Assembly (NCBI GenBank): GCA_965279475.1
Contig: CBDIIA010000003.1
Coordinates: forward strand, 1,984,001 to 2,048,000
From: Pseudorhodoferax sp965279475
GTDB taxonomy: Bacteria; Pseudomonadota; Gammaproteobacteria; Burkholderiales; Burkholderiaceae_C
Length of the DNA: 64,000 nt
Direction: 5' to 3'
Shown here: positions 8,778 through 17,316 of the stretch, piece by piece
Layout: each line of letters starts with the position of its first letter
Numbering within the stretch: position 1 is the stretch's first letter
Made by a program: the position numbers and the translations under genes
The notes under the pieces: generated by a model
Databases searched by the model: none
Told to the model about the DNA's origin: nothing
The model's input: only the letters and a program-made list of their open reading frames with translations

Positions 8778-9925
8778 CCACGATGCAGAACCCCACGCTG
8801 GCGCCCGGCGCCATCCAGCCCGCCACGCCGCTGCCGGCACGCAACCCGGCACGCCGGGCGGTGGCCTGGCTCGACCGCTTCGCCGTGCCGCTGCTCGCGG
8901 TGCTGCTGTTGGTCGCAATTCCCGTGCTGAGCGGCACCTTCCGGCTCGGCCTGTTCGGCAAGTACCTGAGTTTTGCATTCTGTGCGGTGGGCCTGGTGCT
9001 GGCCTGGGGCTACGGCGGCATCCTGAGCCTGGGCCAGGGCATCTTCTTCGGCCTGGGCAGCTACGTGATGGCGATGTTCATGAAGCTCGAAGCCACCTCG
9101 GCCGACCCGGCCGCCGCCGTGTTCAACGCGGGCGGCCCGCCGGTGCCCGACTTCATGACCTGGAACAGCGTGGACACGTTGCCCTGGTGGTGGGCCCCGT
9201 TCGAACACCTGTGGTTCGCGCTGCCGGCGGTGGTGCTGCTGCCCACCGCGCTGGCCTTCGGGCTGGCCTACGCCAACTTCCGCAAGCGCGTGGGAGGCGT
9301 GTACTTCTCCATCGTCACGCTGGCGCTGGCGGCCATCGCGTCCATCGTGATCATCGGCCAGCAGGGCTACACCGGCGGCATCAACGGCATCACCAACCTC
9401 ACGACCTTCAACGGCTGGAGCATCCAGAGCGACGCGGCCGTCTACACGATCTACTACGTCACCGCGGTGTTGCTGATCGCCAGCATCCTGGTCGGGCGCT
9501 TCGTGCTGCGCAGCCGGCTCGGCAAGGTGCTGATCGCCGTGCGCGACCGCGAGGACCGCATCCGCTTCTCGGGCTACGACCCGGCCCTGTTCAAGGCCTT
9601 CGTGTTCGCGCTGGCAGCGCTGTTTTCGGCCATCGGCGGCGCGCTGTTCACGCTACAGGTGGGTTTTGCCTCGCCCTCGGTCAGCGGCATCGTGCCCTCG
9701 ATCGAGATGGTGATCTACGCCGCCGTCGGCGGCCGGCTGTCGCTGGTGGGTGCGGTCTACGGCACCTTGCTGGTCAGCCTGGCCAAGAGCCTGCTGTCCG
9801 AGCAGTTCGCCACCGCCTGGATGTACCTGCTGGGCGCGCTGTTCATCGTCGTGACCATGGTGCTGCCGGCCGGCCTGGCCGGGCTGCTGGCGCGCTTTCG
9901 CGGTGACGAGGGAGAAGCGTCATGA
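8774..9925 (+). CDS. urtC: ABC transporter permease, UrtC-like
   Basis: 383 residues. LivM-type permease with multiple membrane helices, including the family stretch WGYGGILSLGQGIFFGLGSY and RSRLGKVLIAVRDREDRIRF. The GTG at 8774 overlaps the upstream stop (GTGA); an ATG three codons later is an alternative start. It pairs with the preceding permease to form the membrane channel. Confidence 0.92.
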   Translation: MTTMQNPTLAPGAIQPATPLPARNPARRAVAWLDRFAVPLLAVLLLVAIPVLSGTFRLGLFGKYLSFAFCAVGLVLAWGYGGILSLGQGIFFGLGSYVMAMFMKLEATSADPAAAVFNAGGPPVPDFMTWNSVDTLPWWWAPFEHLWFALPAVVLLPTALAFGLAYANFRKRVGGVYFSIVTLALAAIASIVIIGQQGYTGGINGITNLTTFNGWSIQSDAAVYTIYYVTAVLLIASILVGRFVLRSRLGKVLIAVRDREDRIRFSGYDPALFKAFVFALAALFSAIGGALFTLQVGFASPSVSGIVPSIEMVIYAAVGGRLSLVGAVYGTLLVSLAKSLLSEQFATAWMYLLGALFIVVTMVLPAGLAGLLARFRGDEGEAS

Positions 9926-9986
9926 GCGCCGCCCGGCCGCTCCGAAGGCGCTCGGCCCCGCAGTCCGCAGGACGGAGGGATTCTCG

Positions 9987-9990
<4 letters not shown>
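9922..9990 (+). CDS. Possible 22-codon coupling ORF between the permease and ATPase genes
   Basis: ATG at 9922 overlaps the stop of the permease gene (ATGA), and its TGA stop overlaps the ATG of the ATPase gene (ATGA at 9987-9990). The peptide is strongly basic (MSAARPLRRRSAP...). Its codons cover the GGAGGGA ribosome site of the ATPase gene. It may act only to carry ribosomes across the gap; it could also be chance. No family known. Confidence 0.35.
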
Positions 9991-10727
<737 letters not shown>

Positions 10728-10729
10728 CC

Positions 10730-11419
10730 ATGTTGACCGTCGACAAACTCAACGTCTTCTATGGCGAGAGCCACATCCTGCACGACCTCGGTTTCACGCT
10801 GGCGGCCGGCGAGACGCTGGCCGTGATGGGCCGCAACGGCATGGGCAAGAGCACGCTGCTCAAGGCGCTGATCGGCATGATCCCGTCGCGTTCGGGCAGC
10901 ATCCGGCTCGGTACGCACGAACTGGTCGCGGCCAGGAGCCATGCGCGGGTGGCGCAGGGCTTCGGCTACATGCCGCAGGGCCGCATGATCTTCCCGCACC
11001 TGACGGTGGAGGAGAACATCCTGAGCGGCATGGACCGGGTGAAGAACGCGCGCGTGCCTGGCTACATCCACGAGGCGTTCCCGGTGCTGCTGGAGATGCG
11101 CGCGCGGCGCGGCGGCAACCTGTCGGGTGGCCAGCAGCAGCAGTTGGCGATCGCGCGGGCCCTGGTGTCCGACCCCCGCGTGCTGATCCTCGACGAGCCC
11201 ACCGAGGGCATCCAGCCGTCCATCATCAAGGACATGGCGCGCACGCTGAACCGGCTGAAGCAGGAGCGCCAGTTCGCGCTGATCGTGTCGGAACAGGTGC
11301 TGTCGTTCGCGCTCGACGTGGCCGACCGCTTCCTGATCCTCGAGAGCGGCCGCTTCGTGCACGAGGAGCCGCGCGCCAACGTCGATGCGGCGCGCATCAC
11401 GCAGTACCTGACGATCTGA
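10730..11419 (+). CDS. urtE: ABC transporter ATP-binding protein, UrtE-like
   Basis: 229 residues. Walker A MGRNGMGKSTLLKAL, signature NLSGGQQQQLAIARAL, Walker B VLILDEPTEGIQPSII, and the LivF/UrtE stretch GFGYMPQGRMIFPHLTVEEN. Begins two bases after the preceding ATPase gene, so it is the last gene of the transporter operon. Three bases after its stop the conserved regulatory element for the formamidase begins. Confidence 0.93.
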   Translation: MLTVDKLNVFYGESHILHDLGFTLAAGETLAVMGRNGMGKSTLLKALIGMIPSRSGSIRLGTHELVAARSHARVAQGFGYMPQGRMIFPHLTVEENILSGMDRVKNARVPGYIHEAFPVLLEMRARRGGNLSGGQQQQLAIARALVSDPRVLILDEPTEGIQPSIIKDMARTLNRLKQERQFALIVSEQVLSFALDVADRFLILESGRFVHEEPRANVDAARITQYLTI

Positions 11420-11422
11420 CGA

Positions 11423-11476
11423 ACAAGCAATCGTGCGCCGCACGACAAGCCCATCCGCAGCGTCCCGGCGAATACT
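11423..11476 (+). promoter_or_regulatory. Conserved amide-regulon operator/promoter, copy 2
   Basis: ACAAG at 11423-11427 and 11445-11449 (22 bp apart) with the palindrome GTGCGCCGCAC between them, and GAATACT at 11470-11476, 25 bp after the second half-site. It lies 50 bases before the formamidase start, so formamidase can be transcribed separately from the transporter. The spacing matches copies 1 and 3. Confidence 0.65.
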
Positions 11477-11525
11477 GAACCCACCGCAGACCCACCCTCA
11501 GAACGAAATCCGACGGAGCACCCCT

Positions 11526-12803
11526 TTGGCCAACGAACACCATCTCCCCGCCCTCGCCACCACCGTGCACTGGGGTTACTTCAGCAAACGCGTGGCGCCG
11601 GCGCTGACGGTCGTGTCCGGCGACATCGTGACGATCGAGACGCTCACCCACCACGCCGGCGACGACTTCGACCGCATGATCAAGGGCGACACTGCGGCCG
11701 AGCACATCTACCACTGGGACCTGCACGGCAAGACGCTGCCGCGCCGCGGCGCCGGGCCGCACGAAGGACCGGTGACCTGCGGCTGCGGCGAAGGCCACGG
11801 CGTGCATCTGCTGACCGGGCCCATCCACGTGACCGGCGCCGAACCCGGCGACGTGCTGGAGGTGCGCATCCTCGACGTCTATCCGCGCCCGAGCCGGAAC
11901 CCCGACTACGCCGGCCAGTCCTTCGGCGTGAACCTGGCCGCGGCCTGGGGCTTCCACTACCACGACCTGATCGAGGAACCGAAGCCGCGCGAGGTGGTCA
12001 CGGTCTACGAGTTCGGTGGCGCCGGCACCGAGAACTGGGCCAGCGCGGTCTACAACTACGTGTGGACCCCGCAGACCGACCCGCACGGCATCCACCACGC
12101 CACGTACAACTACCCCGGCGTGATCGTCGACCACGCCACGGTGCGCAAGAACTACGACATCCTGCAGGACATCCGCGTGCCGGCGCGGCTGCATTTCGGC
12201 GCGATGGGTGTGGCACCCAAGGAGGTGGACTACGCCAGCTCGATCCCCCCCAGCTACACCGGCGGCAACATCGACGACTGGCGCGTGGGCAAGGGCACCA
12301 GCATGTACTACCCGGTGGCGGTGCCAGGTGCGCTGTTCTCGGTGGGCGACCCGCATGCCGCGCAAGGCGATTCGGAACTCTGCGGTACGGCCATCGAGGC
12401 CTCGCTGACCGGCGTGTTCCAGTTCATCCTGCACAAGGCGGCCACGCTGCCCGGCACGCCGCTCGAAGGGCTGGACTACCCGCTGCTGGAGACCGCCGAG
12501 GAATGGGTGGTGCACGGCTTCAGTTTTCCCAACTACTTGGCCGAGTTCGGCGCCGACGCCACCGACCAGCTGGCCGAGAAGGCCACGATCGACCGCGCGA
12601 TGCGCGACGCGTTCCGCAAGATGCGCCGCTTCCTGATGAAGACGCGCCTGCTGTCGGAAGACGAGGCCATCTCCCTGCTGTCGGTCGCGGTCGACTTCGG
12701 CGTGACCCAGGTGGTCGACGGCAACTGGGGCGTGCATGCGACGCTGAAGAAGGCCTTGTTCGGTCGTCGCCGCAAGGTGGCTACGTCGTTCGTGAACGGA
12801 TGA
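11526..12803 (+). CDS. fmdA: Formamidase/acetamidase (FmdA/AmdA family)
   Basis: 425 residues. The start chosen is the TTG at 11526, eight bases after GGAG; the frame is open further upstream but that part has no family similarity and covers the promoter. Family stretches include VHWGYFSKRVAPALTVVSGD, the acidic GDIVTIETLTHHAGDD, EPGDVLEVRILD, and GDPHAAQGDSELCGTAIEAS. These enzymes hydrolyse formamide or short amides to ammonia and the acid. Placed directly after the amide transporter, it would release nitrogen from the imported amide. It is clearly paralogous to the C-terminal half of the next gene. Confidence 0.9.
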   Translation: MANEHHLPALATTVHWGYFSKRVAPALTVVSGDIVTIETLTHHAGDDFDRMIKGDTAAEHIYHWDLHGKTLPRRGAGPHEGPVTCGCGEGHGVHLLTGPIHVTGAEPGDVLEVRILDVYPRPSRNPDYAGQSFGVNLAAAWGFHYHDLIEEPKPREVVTVYEFGGAGTENWASAVYNYVWTPQTDPHGIHHATYNYPGVIVDHATVRKNYDILQDIRVPARLHFGAMGVAPKEVDYASSIPPSYTGGNIDDWRVGKGTSMYYPVAVPGALFSVGDPHAAQGDSELCGTAIEASLTGVFQFILHKAATLPGTPLEGLDYPLLETAEEWVVHGFSFPNYLAEFGADATDQLAEKATIDRAMRDAFRKMRRFLMKTRLLSEDEAISLLSVAVDFGVTQVVDGNWGVHATLKKALFGRRRKVATSFVNG

Positions 12804-12913
12804 CGGCGGCCCGGCGCCCTGCCCGTCACCACCGTCGAGGGTGAAAAAACCTGGTGACGTACCCATGCGGCACGCAATTCGCTTGGTGCACACCTGTACA
12901 GGGGGAACCGAAC

Positions 12914-15373
12914 ATGCTCGACGATCTGAGGCGCTTCAACATCGAGGCCTTTCCGGAGGAATTGCGCGACGCCGCCTGGGCCGAGGTGCTGGGCAAGGTG
13001 TTGCTGGGCACGATGGCGGCCGCGCCACGCCGCGCGCCGGCAACGGGTTTCGTCTCGTCGCGCCGGTCGTCGCTCGACTCGGTGATCGTGCGGGTCAACG
13101 CCTCGCCGCACACGCTGGTGCCGCTGGTCGGCAATGCCCGGCGCTACGGCAGCGCGGTGCTGATGATGGCGCTGCTGGAGGGATCGGGCCTGGTGACCGA
13201 CGGCGACGAAAGCATTGCCATCGGCGCCGGCGAGATCATCCTGCTCGACCCGACGCGCAGCTGGCAGATCGAGTTCCTGACCGATGTGCGGGCCGTCTGC
13301 GTCAAGCTGGAGTCGGCCAGCTTCGTGCTGCGCCTGGTCCGCACCAGCGACCAGGACCTGAACAAGATCTCGTCGCGGACCGGCGTGGGGGCCGTCTGCC
13401 TGAACCTCGTGCGCTCGATCTCGGACCAGCTCGACCACCTGGGCGACCACGAGCTGCTGTCGATGGAGGCCACTCTCACGGAACTGCTGGTGACCTGCCT
13501 GTCCCACGTCGACGAGGACGCGCACGAAGACACCACCTCGGTGCAGCTCGGGCACCTGCGGCGGGTGTGCCGCTCCATCGAGGGGCGGCTGAGCGACGCC
13601 GAGCTGACCATCGACGACATCGGCCGGCTGGAGGGCCTGTCGACGCGCTACATCCAGAAGCTGTTCAAGGGCGGCAACACGAGTTATGGCGAATACGTCA
13701 AGCAGCGCCGTCTGGAGCGCTGCCGCACCGATCTGTCGAACCGGGCGCTGGCGCATTTCTCGATCGCCGAGCTGTGCTTTCGCTGGGGTTTCGGCGACGC
13801 GGCCAACTTCAGCCGGGCCTTCACGGCCGCCTTCGGCGTCTCGCCCAAGGCCTACCGCGCGGCACCCCCGGTGCAGGTGGCCGAGCCGGAGGTGCAACGC
13901 GGACGGCCACCGGTCAGCGCGCCGGCGGGCAAGGCGCCCGCCCCGGCCACCGCCGGCCCCGCCAACGACCGGCAGGCGCAGTTCAAGGACGTGCTGATCG
14001 ACTACGCGCGCTACACCCAGGCGCTGGCCTTGACTCCCAAACGTGCGTCCAGCGCAGCGGCGGGCGGCACCGGCCAGGCGGACGCGGCCGATGCCGGCCA
14101 GCCCGCGCCGCCCGGCCACTACTACATCCCCGTGTCCGACAAGACGGTGCACTGGGGCTTCTTCAGCCGCAGCCTCAAGCCGGTGATCACGATCCGCTCG
14201 GGCGACATCGTGACGATGGAGACGCTGACGCAGCACGCCTCCGACGACTGCGAACGCATGATCGAGGGCGACCCGGGTGCCGAGAGCGTCTTCCACTGGA
14301 CCGCGACGAAGAAGAACGTCGACCGGCGCGGCGCCGGCCCGATCGACGCGTCGATCTTCGGGCGCGGTGCGGGCGAGGGTTTTGGCGTGCACATCTGCAC
14401 CGGCCCGGTGTTCGTCAAGGGCGCGGAGCCCGGCGACGTGCTGGAGATCCGTATCCTGGACATCAGCCCGCGCCCAAGCTGCAGCGACAAGCACCGGGGC
14501 AAGAGCTTCGGCAGCAACGCCGCCGCGTGGTGGGGCTTCCACTTCAAGGACCTGATCACCGAGCCACGCAAGCGCGAGGTGGTGACGGTCTACGAGATCG
14601 AACGCGCTCCCGAGGGGCCTTACGCCCGCGCGGTCTACAACTTCCGCTGGACGCCGCAGACCGACCCGTTCGGCGTGGTCCACACCCGCATCGACTACCC
14701 CGGCGTGCCGGTGGACCATGCCAGCATCGACAAGAAGTTCGGTGTGCTGAAGAACGCCCGCATTCCGGTACGCCCGCACTTCGGCGTGCTGGCGGTCGCG
14801 CCCAAGGAGACCGGCATGGTGGACTCGATTCCGCCGGGCTACTTCGGCGGCAACCTGGACAACTGGCGCGCCGGCAAGGGGGCGCGGCTGTTCCTGCCGG
14901 TGTCGGTGGACGGCGCGCTGTTCTCCGCCGGCGACCCGCATGCCTCGCAGGGCGACTCGGAACTGTGCGGCACCGCCATCGAGAGCTCGCTCACCGGCGT
15001 GTTCCAGCTGGTGCTGCACAAGAAGAAGGCGCTGGGCGAGACCTTCCTGGCCAGCCTGAACTTCCCGTTTCTCGAAACGCCGGACGAATGGGTGTTGCAG
15101 GGCTTCAGCTTCCCGAACCACCTGGCCGAGCTCGGGCCCGACGCGCAGACGCAGGTCTACAAACAATCCTCGCTGGACGGCGCGATGCGCGACGCCTTCA
15201 ACAAGGTCCGGCGCTACCTGATGCAGGCCCACGCGCTCGACGAGGACGAAGCCATCTCGCTGATCTCGGTGGCCGTGGATTTCGGCGTGACGCAGGTGGT
15301 CGACGGCAACTGGGGCGTGCACGCGATCCTGAAGAAGTCGGTGTTCCCCGCCTACCGGTCGGCGCTGCCATGA
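12914..15373 (+). CDS. AraC-family regulator fused to a formamidase-like domain
   Basis: 819 residues in a single uninterrupted frame; ATG at 12914 follows AGGGGGA. Residues about 20-185 look like an AraC_binding_2 cupin-type sensor (AGEIILLDPTRSWQIEF). Residues about 210-315 are an AraC HTH (LTIDDIGRLEGLSTRYIQKL; IAELCFRWGFGDAANFSRAF; FGVSPKAYR). After an Ala/Pro-rich linker (about 316-400), residues 403-819 are a full FmdA/AmdA domain (VHWGFFSRSLKPVITIRSGD; GDPHASQGDSELCGTAIESS) paralogous to the preceding formamidase. It may sense or turn over the amide and switch the surrounding genes, a trigger-enzyme design; this is inference. Whether the enzyme half is active is not known. Confidence 0.85.
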   Translation: MLDDLRRFNIEAFPEELRDAAWAEVLGKVLLGTMAAAPRRAPATGFVSSRRSSLDSVIVRVNASPHTLVPLVGNARRYGSAVLMMALLEGSGLVTDGDESIAIGAGEIILLDPTRSWQIEFLTDVRAVCVKLESASFVLRLVRTSDQDLNKISSRTGVGAVCLNLVRSISDQLDHLGDHELLSMEATLTELLVTCLSHVDEDAHEDTTSVQLGHLRRVCRSIEGRLSDAELTIDDIGRLEGLSTRYIQKLFKGGNTSYGEYVKQRRLERCRTDLSNRALAHFSIAELCFRWGFGDAANFSRAFTAAFGVSPKAYRAAPPVQVAEPEVQRGRPPVSAPAGKAPAPATAGPANDRQAQFKDVLIDYARYTQALALTPKRASSAAAGGTGQADAADAGQPAPPGHYYIPVSDKTVHWGFFSRSLKPVITIRSGDIVTMETLTQHASDDCERMIEGDPGAESVFHWTATKKNVDRRGAGPIDASIFGRGAGEGFGVHICTGPVFVKGAEPGDVLEIRILDISPRPSCSDKHRGKSFGSNAAAWWGFHFKDLITEPRKREVVTVYEIERAPEGPYARAVYNFRWTPQTDPFGVVHTRIDYPGVPVDHASIDKKFGVLKNARIPVRPHFGVLAVAPKETGMVDSIPPGYFGGNLDNWRAGKGARLFLPVSVDGALFSAGDPHASQGDSELCGTAIESSLTGVFQLVLHKKKALGETFLASLNFPFLETPDEWVLQGFSFPNHLAELGPDAQTQVYKQSSLDGAMRDAFNKVRRYLMQAHALDEDEAISLISVAVDFGVTQVVDGNWGVHAILKKSVFPAYRSALP

Positions 15374-15398
15374 AAACGCCGCTGGCGCGCGGCCGCCA

Positions 15399-15451
15399 AC
15401 AAGCTTTTGGGCGCTCCACGACAAGCCGGCGGCGCACGGTGTCCGAATAAT
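15399..15451 (+). promoter_or_regulatory. Conserved amide-regulon operator/promoter, copy 3
   Basis: ACAAG at 15399-15403 and 15421-15425 (22 bp apart), a degenerate GGGCGCTCCAC between them, and GAATAAT at 15445-15451, 24 bp after the second half-site. It lies between the AraC-formamidase fusion and the nitrilase start at 15490. Same layout as copies 1 and 2. Confidence 0.6.
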
Positions 15452-15489
15452 CGGTGCACGCCCTTCCCTCTACCTCCAAGGACCACACC

Positions 15490-16602
15490 ATGCTCTCCTA
15501 CCAAGGAAAATTCGTCGCCGCGGCCGTGCAGGCCGAACCCGTCTGGATGAACGCGGATGCGACGATCGACAAGTCGATCGCGCTGATCGAGGAAGCCGCC
15601 CGCAACGGCGCGGAGCTGATCGGTTTCCCCGAGGGCTTCCTGCCCGGCTACCCCTGGTTCGTCTGGCTGGGCCACATGAAATGGCAGACGAAGTTCCTGG
15701 TGCCGTTCCACGAGAACTCGCTCGAACTCGGCGACGACCGCATGCGGCGCCTGCAGGTGGCCGCGCGCCAGAACAAGATCGCGGTGGTCATGGGTTACTC
15801 CGAGCGTGTCGGCGGCAGCCGCTACCTCGCCCAGGTCTTCATCGACGAGAAGGGCGAGATCGTCGCCAACCGCCGCAAGGTCAAGCCGACCGCGGCCGAA
15901 CGGCTGCTGTTCGGCGAAGGCACGGGCGCCGACTTCCTGTGCCACGACTTCTCCATCGGCCGCGTCGGCGCGCTGAACTGCTGGGAGCATTTCCAGCCGC
16001 TCAGCAAGTACATGATGTACAGCCTGGGCGAGCAGGTCCACGTGGCGGCCTGGCCGGCGATGTTCGCGTTCGGCCAGCAGATCGTGCAGAACTCGGTCGA
16101 CGTCAACGCCTGCGTCACGCGCTCCTACGCGATCGAAGGCCAGTGCTACGTGCTGTGCTCCACGCAGGTGATCGGCAAGAGCGCGCACGACGCCTATTGC
16201 GACACCGACGAGGCGCGCGAGAACCTGCCGCTGGGCGGTGGCTGGGCCCGCATCTATGGCCCCGATGGCGCCGAGCTGGCCAAGCCCCTGGCCGAGGACG
16301 CCGAAGGCATCCTGTACGGCCAGATCGACCTGACCGAGATCCTGTACGCCAAGCGCGGCATCGACCCCGTGGGCCACAGCGCCCGGCCCGATCTGCTGTC
16401 GCTGGCCTTCGACCCGCGCCACCAGACGCCGGTGCGCTACGCCGCGGCAGATGGCCGCAACGACGCCCAAATCCGCTCGCGGGTGGACGTGCACCACCTC
16501 GGCGAGCAGCAGCGCGCGCTGAACACGGTGTTGCCGATTTCTCTTGAATCGCGCAGCGGGCCGGCCTTGCTCGCGCCGGTGGCGGCGGGCCAGCGCAGCT
16601 GA
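15490..16602 (+). CDS. Nitrilase
   Basis: 370 residues; ATG at 15490 follows AAGGA. A carbon-nitrogen hydrolase with the catalytic triad visible: Glu48 in GFPEGFLPGYPWF, Lys130 in RRKVKPTAAER, and Cys164 in ALNCWEHFQP. Size and the CWEH context fit true nitrilases, which convert nitriles to carboxylic acid and ammonia, rather than short amidases. Some members also make amides, which would link it to the neighbouring formamidases. It has its own copy of the conserved element and probably belongs to the same regulon. Confidence 0.92.
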   Translation: MLSYQGKFVAAAVQAEPVWMNADATIDKSIALIEEAARNGAELIGFPEGFLPGYPWFVWLGHMKWQTKFLVPFHENSLELGDDRMRRLQVAARQNKIAVVMGYSERVGGSRYLAQVFIDEKGEIVANRRKVKPTAAERLLFGEGTGADFLCHDFSIGRVGALNCWEHFQPLSKYMMYSLGEQVHVAAWPAMFAFGQQIVQNSVDVNACVTRSYAIEGQCYVLCSTQVIGKSAHDAYCDTDEARENLPLGGGWARIYGPDGAELAKPLAEDAEGILYGQIDLTEILYAKRGIDPVGHSARPDLLSLAFDPRHQTPVRYAAADGRNDAQIRSRVDVHHLGEQQRALNTVLPISLESRSGPALLAPVAAGQRS

Positions 16603-16642
16603 AACCGTAGGCCCCGTCCACGGCGCGACGGACCCGTTGCGT

Positions 16643-16798
16643 TCAGGCGGCGTGGCGGAGGACGGCACCTGCCGGCGCAGACCGCTGCAGCAGCGCGGCG
16701 ATACCGAGCCCTGCAGTCACCGCGGCGCCGACGGCCAGCACGCCGCCGCCGACGAAGGCGTCGACCCACGGAATGGACGCCTTCTCCAGCGCATTCAT
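16643..16798 (-). CDS. Small hydrophobic protein (tentative)
   Basis: 51 residues, ATG at 16798. One membrane-spanning segment (about 13-37, VDAFVGGGVLAVGAAVTAGL onward) with short polar ends. No family recognised and the ribosome site is weak. It fills most of the gap between the nitrilase and the MerR gene. It could equally be a chance frame. Confidence 0.3.
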   Translation of the reverse strand: MNALEKASIPWVDAFVGGGVLAVGAAVTAGLGIAALLQRSAPAGAVLRHAA

Positions 16799-16808
16799 GG
16801 CCGTGTAC

Positions 16809-17249
16809 CTACATCGGCTCGGTGCTGGCCGACGCCGCTTTCCGCTCTCCAAGCGTGACCGTTGGGGAGGCGACCCGCAGCAACTTGCGAAAACGCGTAC
16901 ATGCCATGTGCGATGGCGCGGGACATTCGGCGACATGGCGCAGCAGCTTGCTGAGCGTCGCCATCCGGCGGATCTGGCTGTCGAGTTCATCGGCGCGCTG
17001 GTGCAGCGTGGGCCGCGGCAGCTGGGGATGGCGTTCCTTGTCGAACATGCCCTTGATCTCCTGCAACGAGAAGCCGGCGGCCTTGCCCAGCGAGATCAGC
17101 GCGAGTTGCACCAGCGTGTCTTCGCTGTACTGCCGACGCAGCCCGCTTCTGCTCGCGGACTGGATCAAGCCGACCTCCTCGTAGTAGCGCAGCGTGGAGG
17201 CAGGCATCGCAGCTTGTTTCGACAATGCACCGATATCGATGAGGCTCAT
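16809..17249 (-). CDS. MerR-family transcriptional regulator
   Basis: 146 residues from the ATG at 17249; the longer upstream frame would cover its own operator. The N-terminal winged helix is clear (SLIDIGALSKQAAMPASTLR then YYEEVGLI), followed by the dimer helix (ADELDSQIRRMATLSKLLRH). Two cysteines (ECPAPSHMAC) follow, but not the four-cysteine iron-sulphur pattern of SoxR. It is divergent from an MFS pump, with a palindromic operator in the shared region, so it probably controls the pump and itself. The inducer is not evident. Confidence 0.88.
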   Translation of the reverse strand: MSLIDIGALSKQAAMPASTLRYYEEVGLIQSASRSGLRRQYSEDTLVQLALISLGKAAGFSLQEIKGMFDKERHPQLPRPTLHQRADELDSQIRRMATLSKLLRHVAECPAPSHMACTRFRKLLRVASPTVTLGERKAASASTEPM

Positions 17250-17251
17250 GC

Positions 17252-17282
17252 TTGACTTCAAGTCGACTTGAAGTTGCATAGT
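17252..17282 (+). promoter_or_regulatory. MerR-type promoter/operator for the MFS pump
   Basis: A -35 TTGACT (17252-17257) and a -10-like CATAGT (17277-17282) are separated by 19 bp, the long spacer characteristic of MerR-activated promoters. A perfect 20-bp palindrome, ACTTCAAGTCGACTTGAAGT (17255-17274), fills the spacer. It resembles SoxR-class boxes (TCAAG..CTTGA). Confidence 0.8.
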
Positions 17283-17316
17283 AGGACGTCTACCTGCACA
17301 ACGCAAGAAATTACCG

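Noticed and set aside
6213..8978. 921-residue open frame on the minus strand across the Urt-like genes
   Set aside because: High-GC shadow of real plus-strand genes; His/Gln/Arg-rich with no family features.
12533..15424. 963-residue open frame on the minus strand across the AraC-formamidase fusion
   Set aside because: Shadow of a gene with clear motifs; its own composition is not protein-like.
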